64,000 bases of DNA from Chenggangzhangella methanolivorans (GCF_019797865.1 NZ_CP081869.1:5408501-5472500), one strand, 5' to 3'. Counted from the stretch's first letter, positions 35,013-43,991 are shown. The notes: generated by a model from the letters alone, not told the origin. Program-made: numbers and translations.

Positions 35013-35630
35013 TCACTGCGTCGGCGAGAGCGCATAGGGCGTCGCGCGCTCGAGCGGCAGTCCCGCCTCGCCCCAGCCGTCCGTTCCCGCCGAATACCAG
35101 ATGACGTCTGTGTATCCCCACTCCATGGCGCGCTTGGCCGCGTTCCAGGACATCCAGCAGGCGGCGCGACAGTAGAACAGCAAGGGCTTCGCCTTGTCGC
35201 CGCCGGACAGGGCCGTCAGCGCGTCGCGAAAATACGCCTCCGTCTCTGGGACGAGCGCGCCGTAGCCGACATTGGCCAGCCAGACGCTGCCCGGAATGTC
35301 TTCGCGCGGCTTGTCGCGCCACACCGTGCCGGGCGGCAGGTTCGGCGGGTGACGGTCACGCGGCATCGTGTCGAGAAACACCGCGCTTTTCGCGCGCCAC
35401 AGCGCTTCCGCTGATTTGGTGTCGATCGACCGCGCGCCGCTGAGCGTCAGCGGCGTCGGGGTGCGGTAGTCGTCCATCCGGTAGCCCGACGGCTCGGACG
35501 GCGCCGCGCCCTCGACCGGATCCTCCATGGCAGGCCCGGCGGCCTGAAGCGGCGCGGCGGGAGCGACCGCCGCGCCGGCGGCCGCGAGCGCGGCGGCGGC
35601 GAGAGCGCCGCGCCACCGCCGCCTGTTCAT
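35013..35630 (-). CDS. PQQ-dependent catabolism-associated CXXCW-motif protein
   Basis: 205 residues with a signal peptide. A rhodanese-like domain (SAEALWRAKSAVFLDTMPRD, VWLANVGYG) carries the family motif region KPLLFYCRAACWMSWNAAKRA, with two cysteines followed by Trp. Here the spacing is Cys-Arg-Ala-Ala-Cys-Trp. The family accompanies PQQ-dependent alcohol dehydrogenases; the biochemical role is unknown. Its ATG overlaps the xoxJ stop (ATGA), and it is the last gene of the minus-strand methanol dehydrogenase unit. Confidence 0.87.
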   Translation of the reverse strand: MNRRRWRGALAAAALAAAGAAVAPAAPLQAAGPAMEDPVEGAAPSEPSGYRMDDYRTPTPLTLSGARSIDTKSAEALWRAKSAVFLDTMPRDRHPPNLPPGTVWRDKPREDIPGSVWLANVGYGALVPETEAYFRDALTALSGGDKAKPLLFYCRAACWMSWNAAKRAMEWGYTDVIWYSAGTDGWGEAGLPLERATPYALSPTQ

Positions 35631-36496
35631 TTCGCCGCCTGCTTGACGTTGTCCTGCTCGTCGACCAGCGGAACGCCGTAGTCCGACAGGATCTTGTCAA
35701 TATCGGCCTGATGCTTGGAGATGAACTCGTTCAGCCTATGCTTCCAGTTGTCTTCGCCAGGCCGCACGCCGAAGGTCATCCGGTAGATCATCGGCGGCTG
35801 TCCCTTCTCCTTCACGAGCGGAATGGACGAAAGGGCCGACGACTGCTTGACGTAATAGCCGCCGAGCGGACCCCAGATGATCGCGGCGTCGACGTCGCCG
35901 GACTCGACGTCCTTCAGCATCTGCTCGACCGGCGATTCGTATCGACGGTCGACCGTCAGGCTGTACGGCTTGGCCCGGGCCATGAGGCCGTTGCGAATGA
36001 GGTGGCTGGCGGCCGGCGTGCCTGCCGTAACGCCCACGCGCTTGCCCTGAAGCTTCGGATCGGACAGCTGGTCCACGCCGTCGAGCTCTCCGCCCTTCTT
36101 GGTCACGATGATCGAGGTCGTGCGCATGAAGGCGTTGGTGTTGAGATACGGGTCGGCGCCCTGGCTCACCCCGAGCACCACGTCGCAGCGCTTGATGCCG
36201 AGCGTCATCCGGTAGAAGCCCGTCGCCTGCGGGAACCAGGTGTAGGCGAGCGGCACGCCGAGATCCTTGGCGAGCAGCTCCGCGATCTTGTTCTCGTAAC
36301 CCTCGCCCTTTTCGTTCGAGAGCGGCATGTCGGCGGGGTCCGCGCAGACGCGCAGCGTCGCGCGATTGACGAGGTCGGAGGTCTGGGCCCCGGCCGGGCT
36401 CGCAAGTCCTGCGGCAAGCGCCAGCGCGGCGGCGAACCCTGCAAGGCGACGTGCGGCTGCGCCGTTCGGCATGTCGGTGATCGGGGATTTGGTCAT
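35627..36496 (-). CDS. xoxJ: XoxJ, periplasmic binding-protein-like partner of XoxF
   Basis: 289 residues, signal peptide (ALALAAGLASPAGA). Type-2 periplasmic binding fold: ATLRVCADPADMPLSNEKGEG, IKRCDVVLGVSQGADPYLNT, VGVTAGTPAASHLIRNG and DVDAAIIWGPLGGYYVKQS. This is the 'quinoprotein dehydrogenase-associated putative ABC transporter substrate-binding protein' family, i.e. MxaJ/XoxJ. XoxJ is proposed to assist maturation or activation of XoxF. The ATG at 36496 is preferred for the SD GGAAGGG; a GTG at 36502 is possible. Lies directly downstream of xoxF. Confidence 0.92.
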   Translation of the reverse strand: MTKSPITDMPNGAAARRLAGFAAALALAAGLASPAGAQTSDLVNRATLRVCADPADMPLSNEKGEGYENKIAELLAKDLGVPLAYTWFPQATGFYRMTLGIKRCDVVLGVSQGADPYLNTNAFMRTTSIIVTKKGGELDGVDQLSDPKLQGKRVGVTAGTPAASHLIRNGLMARAKPYSLTVDRRYESPVEQMLKDVESGDVDAAIIWGPLGGYYVKQSSALSSIPLVKEKGQPPMIYRMTFGVRPGEDNWKHRLNEFISKHQADIDKILSDYGVPLVDEQDNVKQAAK

Positions 36497-36731
36497 GTCC
36501 ACCCTTCCGGTCGCCCGCGCCGGTTCGGCCGGCTTGGCGGGCTTTTCTTATTAGACGTCGCGGCGCGGCGTGTTTTGGCGCCGTCTCGCCGCGGCCGGGC
36601 CGGCGCGTCGTTACAGGACGCGCAAACGGCTCTGCGATCGCGTCAGTATATAGACGTCCGCCGTCAATTCCGAGCCGATCGTGGAGAGGAGATCGAGGCG
36701 GGGACGCGTCGGGCCGTCGCGGCGGCTCATG

Positions 36732-36768
36732 AAAAAAGCCCGGCTTCCGAAGATCGGAGAGCCGGGCT
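36732..36768 (-). terminator. terminator downstream of xoxF
   Basis: A 9-bp stem (36737-36745 with 36760-36768) followed on the minus strand by a run of six T. It would attenuate readthrough into xoxJ, so XoxF is made in excess over XoxJ. Confidence 0.8.
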
Positions 36769-36777
36769 GAAGGCGGA

Positions 36778-36801
36778 GGCGCGGTTCCGAAGAACCGCGC
36801 C
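36778..36801 (-). other. stem-loop at the xoxF 3' end
   Basis: A 10-bp perfect GC-rich stem with TTCG loop (minus strand), 19 bases after the xoxF stop, upstream of the T-run terminator. TTCG loops stabilise mRNA 3' ends. Confidence 0.6.
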
Positions 36802-36819
36802 CCTTATGTCGCTGTCGAC

Positions 36820-38629
36820 TTAGTTGGTCGGCAGCGTGAAGACGGTGAGCTGGCCGCCGAGAGCGGTGTACTGCGACAGGGCCGCATAGCCGCCGACCGC
36901 GCCGAGGCCGTCGGTGGAGTTGGTCAGGCCGGCCGCAAGGCCGATGCCCGCCCAGCCACCGACGCCCGAGAGCACCGCGACGTACTGCTTGCCCTTGTGC
37001 TCGTAGGTCATGACGTTGCCGATGATGCCCGACGGGGTCTTGAACTTGTAGAGTTCCTTGCCCGACTTGGCGTCGACGGCCTTCAGGTAGCCTTCGAGCG
37101 TGCCGTAGAACACGATGCCGCCGGCGGTCGCGAGAGCGCCCGACCACACCGAGAACTGCTCCTTGTTCGACCAGACGATCTTACCCTTCTTGCCGTCCCA
37201 GGCGATGAAGTTGCCCATGCCGCCATGGCTGTTGGGGGCCGGGTACATCGACAGGGTCGCGCCGACATAGGGCTGACCGGCGGTGTAGGAGACGCGGAAC
37301 GGCTCGTAGTCCATGCAGACGTGGTTGGTCGGCACGTAGAACAGCTCGGTCTCCGGCGAGTAAGCCGCAGGCTGCTGGTCCTTGGTGCCGAGCGCCGCCG
37401 GGCAGATGCCCTGCGAGTTCACGTCCTCGCCGTTCTGCTCGGTCGAGTACTTGGCCACGACCAGCGGACGACCGTAGGTCTTGCTGTCCTTGTCCCATGT
37501 CGACCTTGGTGGCCCAGTTCACGACCGGATCGTACTTCTCGGCCACGAGCAGGGCGCCCGTCTCGCGGTTCAGCGTGTAGCCGAAGCCGTTACGGTCGAA
37601 GTGCGTGAGGAGCGGCTGCTTCTTGCCGTCAACGGTCTGCTCCGTGAGGATCATCTCGTTGATGCCGTCGAAGTCCCACTCGTCATGCGGGGTCATCTGG
37701 TAGACCCACTTGGCCTTACCCGTGTCGACGTCGCGGGCGAAGATGGTCATCGACCACTTGTTGTCGCCCGGGCGCTGCTTGGGGTTCCAGGTCGAGGGGT
37801 TGCCCGTGCCGTAGTACATCAGGTTGAGCTTGGGATCGTAGGAGTACCAGCCCCAAGTGGAGCCGCCGCCGATCTTCCACTGATCGCCCTGCCAGGTCTT
37901 CAGCGAGGAGTCCTTGCCGACCGGCTTGCCGAGTTCGGTGGTCTTCTCCGGGTCGATGAGCATCTCTTCGTCCGGGCCGACCGAGTAACCGCGCCAAGCA
38001 AGCTTGCCGTCGGCGATGTTGTAGGCGGTGATGTGGCTGCGCACGCCGAATTCAGCGCCCGAGATGCCGACGATGACCTTGTCCTTGACCGGAAGAACGG
38101 TCGCAGTGTTGGTCTCGCCCTTCTTCGGGTCGCCGTTGACGACCGACCACTTCTTCTGGCCGGTCTTGGCGTCGAGCGCCACGACCGTCGTGTCGGCCTG
38201 GTGCAGGAAGATCGTGTTGTCGGCGTAAGCGAGACCGCGGTTAACGGTGTCGCAGCACATCACCGGGATGACGCTCGGATCCTGCTTCGGCTCGTATTTC
38301 CAGACGATCTTGCCGCCTTCGTCGAGGTTCAGCGCGAACACGTTGTTCGGGAACGGCGTGTGCACGTACATCATGTTGCCGATGACGAGCGGCGCGCCTT
38401 CATGGCCGCGAAGAACGCCGGTCGAGAAGGTCCAGGCGACCTGAAGCTTCTTGACGTTGGAGGCGTTGATCTCGTCCAGCTTGGAGTAGCGCTGGTTGGC
38501 GTAGTCGCCGGTCTGGATGCCCCACTGCTTGGGGTCCTTGGTGATTTCCGTAACGCTGTCGTTGGCGAAGGCCGGCAGCACCACGGCGGCGGAGACCATC
38601 AGGCCTGCCGCGATTGCGACTTTGCGCAT
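36820..38629 (-). CDS. xoxF: lanthanide-dependent methanol dehydrogenase XoxF (frame broken once)
   Basis: About 602 residues; periplasmic PQQ enzyme oxidising methanol to formaldehyde (or formate). Signal peptide MRKVAIAAGLMVSAAVVLPAFA. Vicinal disulphide Cys125-Cys126 (VMCCDTVNRG) over PQQ. The active-site segment PHDEWDFDGINEM contains catalytic Asp319 and Asp321; the second Asp (Ala in calcium-type MxaF) is the lanthanide ligand, so this is XoxF. Tryptophan-docking propeller repeats follow (WSGALATAGGIVFYGTLEGYLK). The frame shifts at about 37499 between TKVDM and DKDSKTYGRP, one G too many. Good SD (GGGAGA). Preceded by a long AT-containing leader and followed by two hairpins. Confidence 0.95.
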
Positions 38630-38942
38630 TCGTTATTCTCCCTCTTTCACGCAGTCCTTAGTCAGTCTCTCGTGAGCGTTGCCCTTCTGAGAGACGGATC
38701 TCGTTTATTGTTGGACTTGCGCCTTCAGCCTCGTGTCACGGCTTTGCCGGCAACCCATCGTCGCGTTGGACGACCCCGTATCGGCAATCCTACGAACCGC
38801 GTTGATCCCTAGAGACCCCTGCGTAGCAGCGGAAGACTGGGCGGAACGTAGACCGCTTCGTTTGGGGGTGCAACAGGACTTTAAGATATAAGAGCGTTAT
38901 TATGATTTTGCTGCACTTGCTCACTTATTATATTGCGTCGCG
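38630..38942. promoter_or_regulatory. xoxF upstream region and leader
   Basis: No gene. On the minus strand an AT-rich segment (38880-38940) probably holds the promoter, leaving a leader of roughly 200-250 bases. The leader contains a 7-bp stem GTCTCTC/GAGAGAC (38665-38671 with 38689-38695) 36-65 bases before the ATG. Methanol dehydrogenase genes switch with lanthanides in many methylotrophs, so this is the place to look for control sites. Confidence 0.5.
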
Positions 38943-39910
38943 TTATCTCCATTCCAGTTCTCGATAAACCGCTATTGCGTTGCGGGCGTTGAATTCGTCG
39001 AACAGCGCCCAGGCCTCCCGTTCGGACAGTCCCGCGGTCCGCGACGCCGTCGCCAGGTCCACCCCCTTGTCGAGCAGCGCCTCGACGTCGGTCCTGAGCC
39101 TGTCGAAGTATCGCTGCTGCGGCTCGAGCGCCGCCGGCCATCCGGCGGACACGGGACCGTGGCCCGGCACCACCCCGCCGCTTTGCGCTCCCTAAGCCTG
39201 GCCATCAGCTTCACCCATCCCTCGAACGAGCCGTCGACGCTCGGAAGATGCGTCATGAACAGGAGATCGCCGAGAAACCAGGTGTCGGTCTGGACGTCGC
39301 GCACGGTGAGGTCGTTGTCGGTGTGCGCGGTCGGCTCCGCCTCGAACTCGAGCGCGCGGCCGCCGAGATCGAGCGTCAGCCTGTCGGCGACCTCGATGTC
39401 CGGCTTCACGATGTCGTCGAGCGTCGGCGCGAGCGCGTCGCCGGCCTGGCGCTTGGCCGCGTCGACATAGGACTGGGCGCGCGCCGTGAGCGCCCGCGCG
39501 AATTTGGCGTGCGCCACGAACTTGGCGCCGGTCGCCCTGAAGGCCGAGTCGCCGAGCGCGTGGTCGGGATGCATGTGGGTGTTCACGACGTAGCGCACCG
39601 GCAGGTCGGTGCGGGCCTTCACGGCCGCGAGCAGCCGCGCGCCGGCCTCGGGCGTGTTGCCGGTGTCGATCACCGCGACTCCTTCCCGCCCGACCACGAA
39701 GCCGACATTGGCGATCGCGCCCTGATTGCCGGGCGCCAAGAGCTGGAACGGCGCCTGATAGACGAACACGCCCGGGGCGATCTCGGTGGTCGGCAACGGC
39801 TCGACCGCCGGCGCGGCCTCTGCAGGCGCGCCGGCGACGAGACTTGCGCACAGCGCGGCGACGGCCGCCGCCGCTCCCGGCCGCGCGCGCGTCAGAAGGT
39901 CTTGAGGCAT
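38943..39910 (-). CDS. quinoprotein relay system zinc metallohydrolase (SoxH-like; frame broken once)
   Basis: About 322 residues. Signal peptide, then a metallo-beta-lactamase fold with zinc ligands in VVNTHMHPDHALGDSAF, the Asp region TWFLGDLLFMTHLPSVDGS and the terminal PGHGPVSAGWP. The C-terminal helical extension (RYFDRLRTDVEALLDKGVDL...ELEWR) is typical of 'quinoprotein relay system zinc metallohydrolase 2'. This family co-occurs with the SoxYZ-like carrier found at 18.5 kb. The frame shifts at about 39173 next to RERKAAG, one base short. Lies just upstream of xoxF. Confidence 0.85.
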
Positions 39911-39962
39911 GGTCGTCTCCCGTCGGGCCGGCTCTTGGCGGCCGACCTACTGGTAAGGAGAC

Positions 39963-40367
39963 TTACTTGCTCGCGCCGCTTTCGTCGAACCCGGCGAGAT
40001 AGGCGATCAGGTTCTTGCGGTCGTCCTCCTTCTTCAGGCCGGCGAACGCCATGCTGGTGCCGTCCACGAGCGTCTTGGGGCTCTCGAACCATTTGTCGAG
40101 CGTCGCCTCGTCCCACGTCTTGCCCTCGCCGAAGGCCTTGAGCGCGTCGCTGTAGCTCGAATAGTCAGCGACGCCCGCGATCTTGCGGCCGACGAGGCCG
40201 TTGAGCTCCGGGCCCGCCTTGTTGGCGGCCGACGGCCCGACCGCATGGCAGGCGGCGCAGCGCTTGAAAACCTTCTCGCCGGCGGCGGCGTCCTGGGCGG
40301 AGGCGGCGCCCGGCGCGAGCGCAATGGCGGCGAGCGCGACGGCGCTCAGGATCAGTCGATGGGTCAC
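39963..40367 (-). CDS. class I c-type cytochrome (c2/cH-like)
   Basis: 134 residues with a signal peptide (ALAPGAASA) and a single haem site: CAACH in GEKVFKRCAACHAVGPS, and the axial methionine in VDGTSMAFAGLKKEDDR. The pattern matches mitochondrial-type cytochromes c2/c550, including methylotroph cytochrome cH, rather than the XoxG/MxaG cytochrome cL. It likely carries electrons from the methanol dehydrogenase chain to the terminal oxidase. It is the first minus-strand gene of the xox region; the divergent gene starts 230 bases away. Confidence 0.88.
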   Translation of the reverse strand: MTHRLILSAVALAAIALAPGAASAQDAAAGEKVFKRCAACHAVGPSAANKAGPELNGLVGRKIAGVADYSSYSDALKAFGEGKTWDEATLDKWFESPKTLVDGTSMAFAGLKKEDDRKNLIAYLAGFDESGASK

Positions 40368-40598
40368 GAGCGTCGCTCCGGGGGAAGGCCGCGATTGCGC
40401 GCGGCGGATGAAGGGCGACCCGGAATTAGAATCACGTCAAAGCGGGCCACAACCGTCCGAAAGCACGAGGCCTTGCGGGCGCCCGGCGCGCGGCCATGCG
40501 GCGCGGTCGGGCGTGTTGGAAAGCCGGGCTGCGGCTGGTAGCGTCCCGCGCCTCATTTCGCAGCCTCTCCCGAGGCGCCAGGGAGCCTCGCGCAGTCA

Positions 40599-41183
40599 AT
40601 GATCACCGTGGTGAAGTTCGGCGGCAGCCTGCTGGGCTCGCGCGAACGTGAGGGGATCCTGTCGGCCGCGGCGCGCGCGGGCGTCGTGCTCGTTCCCGGC
40701 GGCGGCCCGTTCGCAGACGGCGTGCGGACGGAGCAGCGGCGGCTCGTCTATGGCGACCGGGCGGCGCACGCCATGGCGTGCCTCGCCATGGAGCAGACCG
40801 CCTGGGCGCTCAACGACCTCGGGCCGGACTTCGTCGCCTGTTCCGATCAGCCTGCTTTCGCGGCGGCCCGGGCCGCGGGACGGCCGGCGATCTGGCTGCC
40901 CTCCGCGATGGCGATCGAGGCGCCCCTGCCCGCTTCCTGGGACGTGACGTCGGACAGCCTGGCGCTCTGGCTCGCGATCGAGCTCCGCGCCGACCGGCTG
41001 ATCCTGCTGAAGGCCGCGGCCGCAGCCGAGGGCGGACTGGAGGCCTGGGCCGCGGCCGGGACGGTGGATCCCGTCTTCGCGCCGCTCGCCGAGGAGTTCT
41101 CGGGAGAGATCGCTCTCGTCGGCCCGGCGACCGCGGCCGCCTTCGAGGCCGCGCTCGCGGCCCCTATCCGGCGCGCCGCGTGA
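40599..41183 (+). CDS. amino-acid-kinase family protein, MfnE-like
   Basis: 194 residues with VVKFGGSLLGSRERE at the N-terminus, the glycine-rich VVLVPGGGPFADGVR, and WDVTSDSLALWLAIELRADRLILLK near the end. It is much shorter than carbamate or aspartate kinases. It fits the small kinases found with C1-cofactor genes, such as MfnE, which phosphorylates an aminomethylfuran phosphate in methanofuran synthesis. Overlaps the next gene (GTGA). MfnE identity is strongly suggested by the mfnB homologue in the same operon but not proven. Confidence 0.78.
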   Translation: MITVVKFGGSLLGSREREGILSAAARAGVVLVPGGGPFADGVRTEQRRLVYGDRAAHAMACLAMEQTAWALNDLGPDFVACSDQPAFAAARAAGRPAIWLPSAMAIEAPLPASWDVTSDSLALWLAIELRADRLILLKAAAAAEGGLEAWAAAGTVDPVFAPLAEEFSGEIALVGPATAAAFEAALAAPIRRAA

Positions 41184-42607
41184 GCGAGAAGGTCGCGCTC
41201 ATCACCGGCTCGCTCGCCGAGGCCCGCCTCCAGAAGATGGCCGAGGAGCTGAAGAGCGACGCTCTCGATCCGGTCGTCGTCAATGTCGGGGTCAAGGTCG
41301 CGGCGCTGATGACGGCCGACATTCTCGACCGCCGCCTGAAGCTGCCCGACGAGGTCGGCCGCGCCATCCTGCCGGGGCGGTTCCGCGGCGATCTCGCCCG
41401 GCTCGCCGAGCGGTTCGGCGTGAAGTTCGAGCGCGGCCCCGAAGAGCTCGCCGACCTCCCGCAGTTCTTCGGCCGGGGCGGCGTCGAGCCGGACCTGTCG
41501 CGCCATGACTGCCGGATCTTCGCCGAGATCGTCGACGCCACCACGCTCTCGGTCGACGAGATCGTGGCCAAGGCGCAGGCCCTGGCGAAGGACGGCGCCG
41601 ACGTCATCGACCTCGGCTGCATGCCCGACACCGAGTTTCCCCATCTCGAGGAGACGATCCGCGCCCTGAAGGAGCGCGGCGTCGCGGTCAGCGTCGACTC
41701 GGCGAACGACGACGAGCTCGCCCGCGCCAACCGGGCGGGCGCCGACTATCTGCTGAGCCTCAGCGAAAAGAACCTCTGGATCGCCGACGAGGGCGAGGCG
41801 ACGCCGATTCTCGTGCCCGCGACCCAGGGCGACATGGCCTCGCTCTACCGCGTGGCGGACGCGCTCGAGGCCCGCGGCCGGGCCTATTTCGCCGATCCGA
41901 TTCTCGACCCGATCCATTTCGGCTTCACCGAGTCGGTCGTGCGCTACGCCGAGTTTCGCCGCGAGCGGCCCGACGCCCCGATGCTGATGGGCATCGGCAA
42001 CGTCACCGAGCTCACCGACGCCGACACCACGGGGATCAACGCGATCCTGATGGGCATGATCTCGGAGCTCCGCATCACCGCGGTGCTCGCGGTCCAGGTC
42101 AGCCCGCACTGCCGCACGGCGGTGCGCGAATTCGACCGGGCGCGGCGGGAGTTTTTCGCCGCCCGCGAGGACGGAGCCCTGCCGAAAGGCTATGGCGGCG
42201 GCCTGATGGCGCTGCGCGATCGTCGGCCGGTCGCCTCCTCGGCCGCCGACGTCGAGGCGCTGGCCAAGGAGATCCGCGACCGCAACTTCCGCATCGAGGT
42301 GTCGGAGGCCGGCGTCCACGTGTTCAATCGCGACGGCTGCCGCACGGCGGTGGATCCGTTCGAGCTCTATCCCCATCTCAATGTCGAGGACGACGGCGCC
42401 CACGCCTTCTACCTCGGCGTCGAGACGGCGCGGGCCGAGATCGCCTACCGGCTCGGCAAGCGCTACGCGCAGGACGAGGGCCTGCGTTTCGGCGTCGCCG
42501 GCGAGACGTCGGAGAGCGCGGAGGAGGCCCATCGGCTTGAGTTCAAGAAGGTCGGGTCGACGCTCGCCAGGAAGAGCGCCGACGCCGGCGACGACGGAGC
42601 GGCTTGA
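41180..42607 (+). CDS. dihydropteroate synthase-like protein (DUF6513)
   Basis: 475 residues. An N-terminal domain of about 110 residues (VALITGSLAEARLQKMAEEL, ILPGRFRGDLARLAERFGVKFERGP) precedes a pterin-binding TIM barrel (DGADVIDLGCMPDTEFPHLEETI, VSVDSANDDELARANRAGADYLLSLS). It is the archaeal-type DHPS-like protein found in methylotrophs that make tetrahydromethanopterin. Translationally coupled to both the kinase (GTGA) and, through a 125-base gap, the DUF447 gene. Acts in the cytoplasm in pterin cofactor synthesis; the exact reaction is not established. Confidence 0.85.
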   Translation: MSEKVALITGSLAEARLQKMAEELKSDALDPVVVNVGVKVAALMTADILDRRLKLPDEVGRAILPGRFRGDLARLAERFGVKFERGPEELADLPQFFGRGGVEPDLSRHDCRIFAEIVDATTLSVDEIVAKAQALAKDGADVIDLGCMPDTEFPHLEETIRALKERGVAVSVDSANDDELARANRAGADYLLSLSEKNLWIADEGEATPILVPATQGDMASLYRVADALEARGRAYFADPILDPIHFGFTESVVRYAEFRRERPDAPMLMGIGNVTELTDADTTGINAILMGMISELRITAVLAVQVSPHCRTAVREFDRARREFFAAREDGALPKGYGGGLMALRDRRPVASSAADVEALAKEIRDRNFRIEVSEAGVHVFNRDGCRTAVDPFELYPHLNVEDDGAHAFYLGVETARAEIAYRLGKRYAQDEGLRFGVAGETSESAEEAHRLEFKKVGSTLARKSADAGDDGAA

Positions 42608-42732
42608 GACCGCCGTTATTGAAGCGCTAACCATCGCGGCGCGACTCGGGCGCGCCGCCGTCCGCCGAGAGCGGGTCGCGGGCCGCGCCCCGTGTCATCC
42701 GCGCTGAACGGACCGAATGAGGACGAACTGGC

Positions 42733-43296
42733 GTGATCCGCGAGACCATCGTGACGACGGCGTCGCCGGACGGCCGCCCCCACGTCGCCCCCATGGGCGC
42801 GACGCCGATCGAGGGCGGCTGGCTGCTGCAGCCCTTCCGTCCTTCCACGACGCTTGAGAACTTTCTCACAACCCGTTGCGGCGTCGTGAACTTCACGGAC
42901 GACGCCAGGATCTTCGCCGGCTGCGTGACCAAGCGCCGCCCCGAGTGGCCGACCGTCAGGGCCGAGACCGTCGACAGCGTGCGGCTCGCCGCGGCGCTTT
43001 CCCATCACGAGGTCAGGGTCGAGCGCGTCGAGGACGGCGAGCGGCCGAAGCTCATCTGCTCGGTGGTTCACAGCGCCAACCATCGCGCCTTCGGCGGGCT
43101 CAACCGCGCCATCGCCGCCGTGCTCGAAGGCGCGGTGCTGGTCAGCCGGCTTCATATGCTGTCGGCCGAGAAGATCGAGCAGGAGTTCGCCTATCTCCAG
43201 ATTGCGATCGACAAGACCGCGGGCGAGGCCGAGCTCGAGGCCTGGAGCTGGCTCATCGACGCGGTCGAGGCTCATCGCCGGAGGGCGGCGTCGTGA
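42733..43296 (+). CDS. DUF447 flavoprotein-like protein
   Basis: 187 residues, an FMN-binding split-barrel protein: IRETIVTTASPDGRPHVAPMG, FRPSTTLENFLTTRCGVVNFTDD and AFGGLNRAIAAVLEGAVLVSRL. DUF447 genes are one of the archaeal-like genes associated with methanopterin and methanofuran synthesis in methylotrophic bacteria. GTG start; overlaps the mfnB homologue (GTGA). The role in the pathway is unknown. Confidence 0.82.
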   Translation: MIRETIVTTASPDGRPHVAPMGATPIEGGWLLQPFRPSTTLENFLTTRCGVVNFTDDARIFAGCVTKRRPEWPTVRAETVDSVRLAAALSHHEVRVERVEDGERPKLICSVVHSANHRAFGGLNRAIAAVLEGAVLVSRLHMLSAEKIEQEFAYLQIAIDKTAGEAELEAWSWLIDAVEAHRRRAAS

Positions 43297-43991
43297 CCGG
43301 TTTCCTGGCGAGCGTCGCCACGCTCGACGAGATGGAGGCCGCGCGCGCCGGCGGGGCCGACATCGTCGACCTCAAGGATCCCGCGCGCGGCGCGCTCGGC
43401 GCCTGGGAGATCAAGGCGCTGCAGGAGGCCGTGTCGCTCTGGTGGTCGTGGGGCGAGCCCAAGCCCATGCTGAGCGCCACGATCGGCGACAGGCCGATGG
43501 ACCCAGAGGACGTCGCGGCCGCCGTCGAGCGCGTCGCCTCGAAGGGCGTGCCCATGGTCAAGATCGGCCTGTTTCCGGGCGGCGATCCCCTCGCCTGCTT
43601 TCAGGCGCTTCTGCCGCTCACGGAACGCACGCGCCTGATCGCCGTGTTCCTCGCCGACGCCGAGCCGGATTTCGATCTGCTCCCGGAGCTCGCGGGCTGC
43701 GGCTTCGCAGGCGTGATGATCGACACGGCCGACAAGACCTCGGGCGGGTTGCGCAAGCAAATCGACGACGGCGCGGCCGGCGAGTTCGTCCGCCGCGCCC
43801 GCGCGCTCGGCCTCATGACGGGCCTCGCCGGCTCGCTGAAGCTGGAGGACGTGGGCCCCCTCACCGCGCTCGGGCCCGACTATCTCGGCTTCCGCGGCGC
43901 CCTGTGCTCGGGCGTCAGGACCGGGCGCATGTCGCCGCAGGCCGTCGCCCGCATCCGCAGCGCGCTCGACGCGCGCCGCCCGGCCGCCTGA
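43293..43991 (+). CDS. mfnB: (5-formylfuran-3-yl)methyl phosphate synthase
   Basis: 232-residue TIM-barrel enzyme (DUF556) that makes the furan ring phosphate of methanofuran from two glyceraldehyde 3-phosphate molecules. The two expected active-site lysines are present: Lys28 in ADIVDLKDPARGALG and Lys148 in GVMIDTADKTSGGL. GTG start inside the DUF447 stop, with GGAGGG upstream. Last gene of the four-gene cofactor operon. In methylotrophs the methanofuran analogue serves the formyltransferase/hydrolase complex downstream of Fae. Confidence 0.88.
   Translation: MTGFLASVATLDEMEAARAGGADIVDLKDPARGALGAWEIKALQEAVSLWWSWGEPKPMLSATIGDRPMDPEDVAAAVERVASKGVPMVKIGLFPGGDPLACFQALLPLTERTRLIAVFLADAEPDFDLLPELAGCGFAGVMIDTADKTSGGLRKQIDDGAAGEFVRRARALGLMTGLAGSLKLEDVGPLTALGPDYLGFRGALCSGVRTGRMSPQAVARIRSALDARRPAA

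Larger units (their letters stand above)
36497..36819. other. intergenic region between xoxF and xoxJ with double terminator
   Basis: Holds two hairpins after xoxF (see separate entries). About 200 bases then follow without coding signal, including a short AT-rich patch near 36640-36665 that could carry a separate xoxJ promoter. Confidence 0.5.

Noticed and set aside
36820..38629. Calcium-type methanol dehydrogenase MxaF
   Set aside because: The active-site segment reads DFDG rather than the DYAG expected for MxaF, and no mxaI gene is present.
40599..41183. Acetylglutamate, aspartate or uridylate kinase
   Set aside because: Too short and located in a methanofuran/methanopterin operon; an MfnE-like role fits better.
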